A DNA stretch of 64,000 nucleotides, taken from Dermatemys mawii. Its lineage: Eukaryota; Chordata; Testudines; Dermatemydidae. A program made the translations under genes and the position numbers. The DNA lies in NCBI GenBank assembly GCA_007922305.1, contig ML677374.1:8370094-8434093 (forward strand). Direction: 5' to 3'. This document shows, piece by piece, positions 63,733-64,000 of this stretch (its first letter is position 1; each line of letters starts with the position of its first letter). The notes beneath the pieces are model-generated. The model was not told where the DNA came from. It searched no databases and saw only the letters and a program-made list of their open reading frames with translations.

Positions 63733-64000
63733 GTAAGTAGCGACCACACTGTGATTTGTGTGTGTGTGCAGCTCTGTGCAAAATCTGTAGGGACTGTCGG
63801 ATACAAGTGTTTGGGGGGAGAATTCATTCTGTGCAAGGATTTGAATAGCAATGACTTTGTGTCCAGCCTTTAGCTTGAAAAACCTGATCTTGCTGCATCT
63901 TTGCGAAAAATCTCAGCTTTCCTTCTGTAGCGTTAATGACTCGTTATTCACGAGACAGCTATTAATTTACAGCCTTAAAATGAGTCAGTTTTTTTACAAT
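63733..64000 (+). other. TMEM97: TMEM97 intron 1 (5' end)
   Basis: Starts with the strong donor GTAAGTAG; the frame happens to stay open a while past it but has no further EXPERA similarity. Nothing else is recognised before the window ends. Confidence 0.85.

Overview
This is a vertebrate nuclear genomic window with intron-rich genes, GT-AG splice sites and dense interspersed repeats. The repeat content points to a non-avian reptile, most likely a turtle and less likely a crocodilian: CR1 LINE 3' ends, ancient MIR-type SINEs, several short hAT-type and other MITEs, and Penelope-like element tails with hammerhead-like motifs. The species call comes from recalled repeat families and was not searched.

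The window is dominated by one gene on the + strand, NLK (Nemo-like kinase, an atypical MAP kinase). Exon 1, with the start codon and the His/Ala-rich N-terminus, lies upstream of base 1. Exons 2 to 11 are all present (14076-14205, 17274-17329, 36560-36666, 38583-38668, 39595-39804, 42333-42434, 54072-54158, 55943-56141, 58036-58129, 58648-58702) and splice in frame to 374 complete codons plus a stop. They match human residues 154-527 almost residue for residue, including the ATP lysine, HRD, DFG, the TQE activation motif and the C-terminal SP site. A roughly 1.5 kb 3' UTR follows, with two AATAAA signals.

The clearest structural finding is that NLK intron 3 (19.2 kb) has the hallmarks of a U12-type, minor-spliceosome intron: donor GTATCCT, branch site TTCCTTAAC 15 nt before the acceptor AG, and no polypyrimidine tract. 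A strong U2-type decoy donor lies 31 nt downstream of the U12 donor.

Layout: 1-14075, end of NLK intron 1 with a nest of MITE, Penelope-like and non-LTR remnants at 3.1-7.3 kb; 14-17.3 kb, exons 2-3; 17.3-36.6 kb, the U12 intron with hAT MITEs, a hairpin element and a GC-rich repeat; 36.5-42.4 kb, exons 4-7 (catalytic core); 42.4-54 kb, repeat-rich intron 7; 54-60.2 kb, exons 8-11 and 3' UTR; 60.2-63.5 kb, a short intergenic stretch with a CR1 copy; 63610-63732, first coding exon of TMEM97 (sigma-2 receptor, EXPERA family), also on +. NLK followed by TMEM97 in the same orientation is the order on human 17q11.2, which supports both calls. No other protein-coding gene, RNA gene or CRISPR array was recognised; the many remaining short ORFs are noise or lie in repeats.
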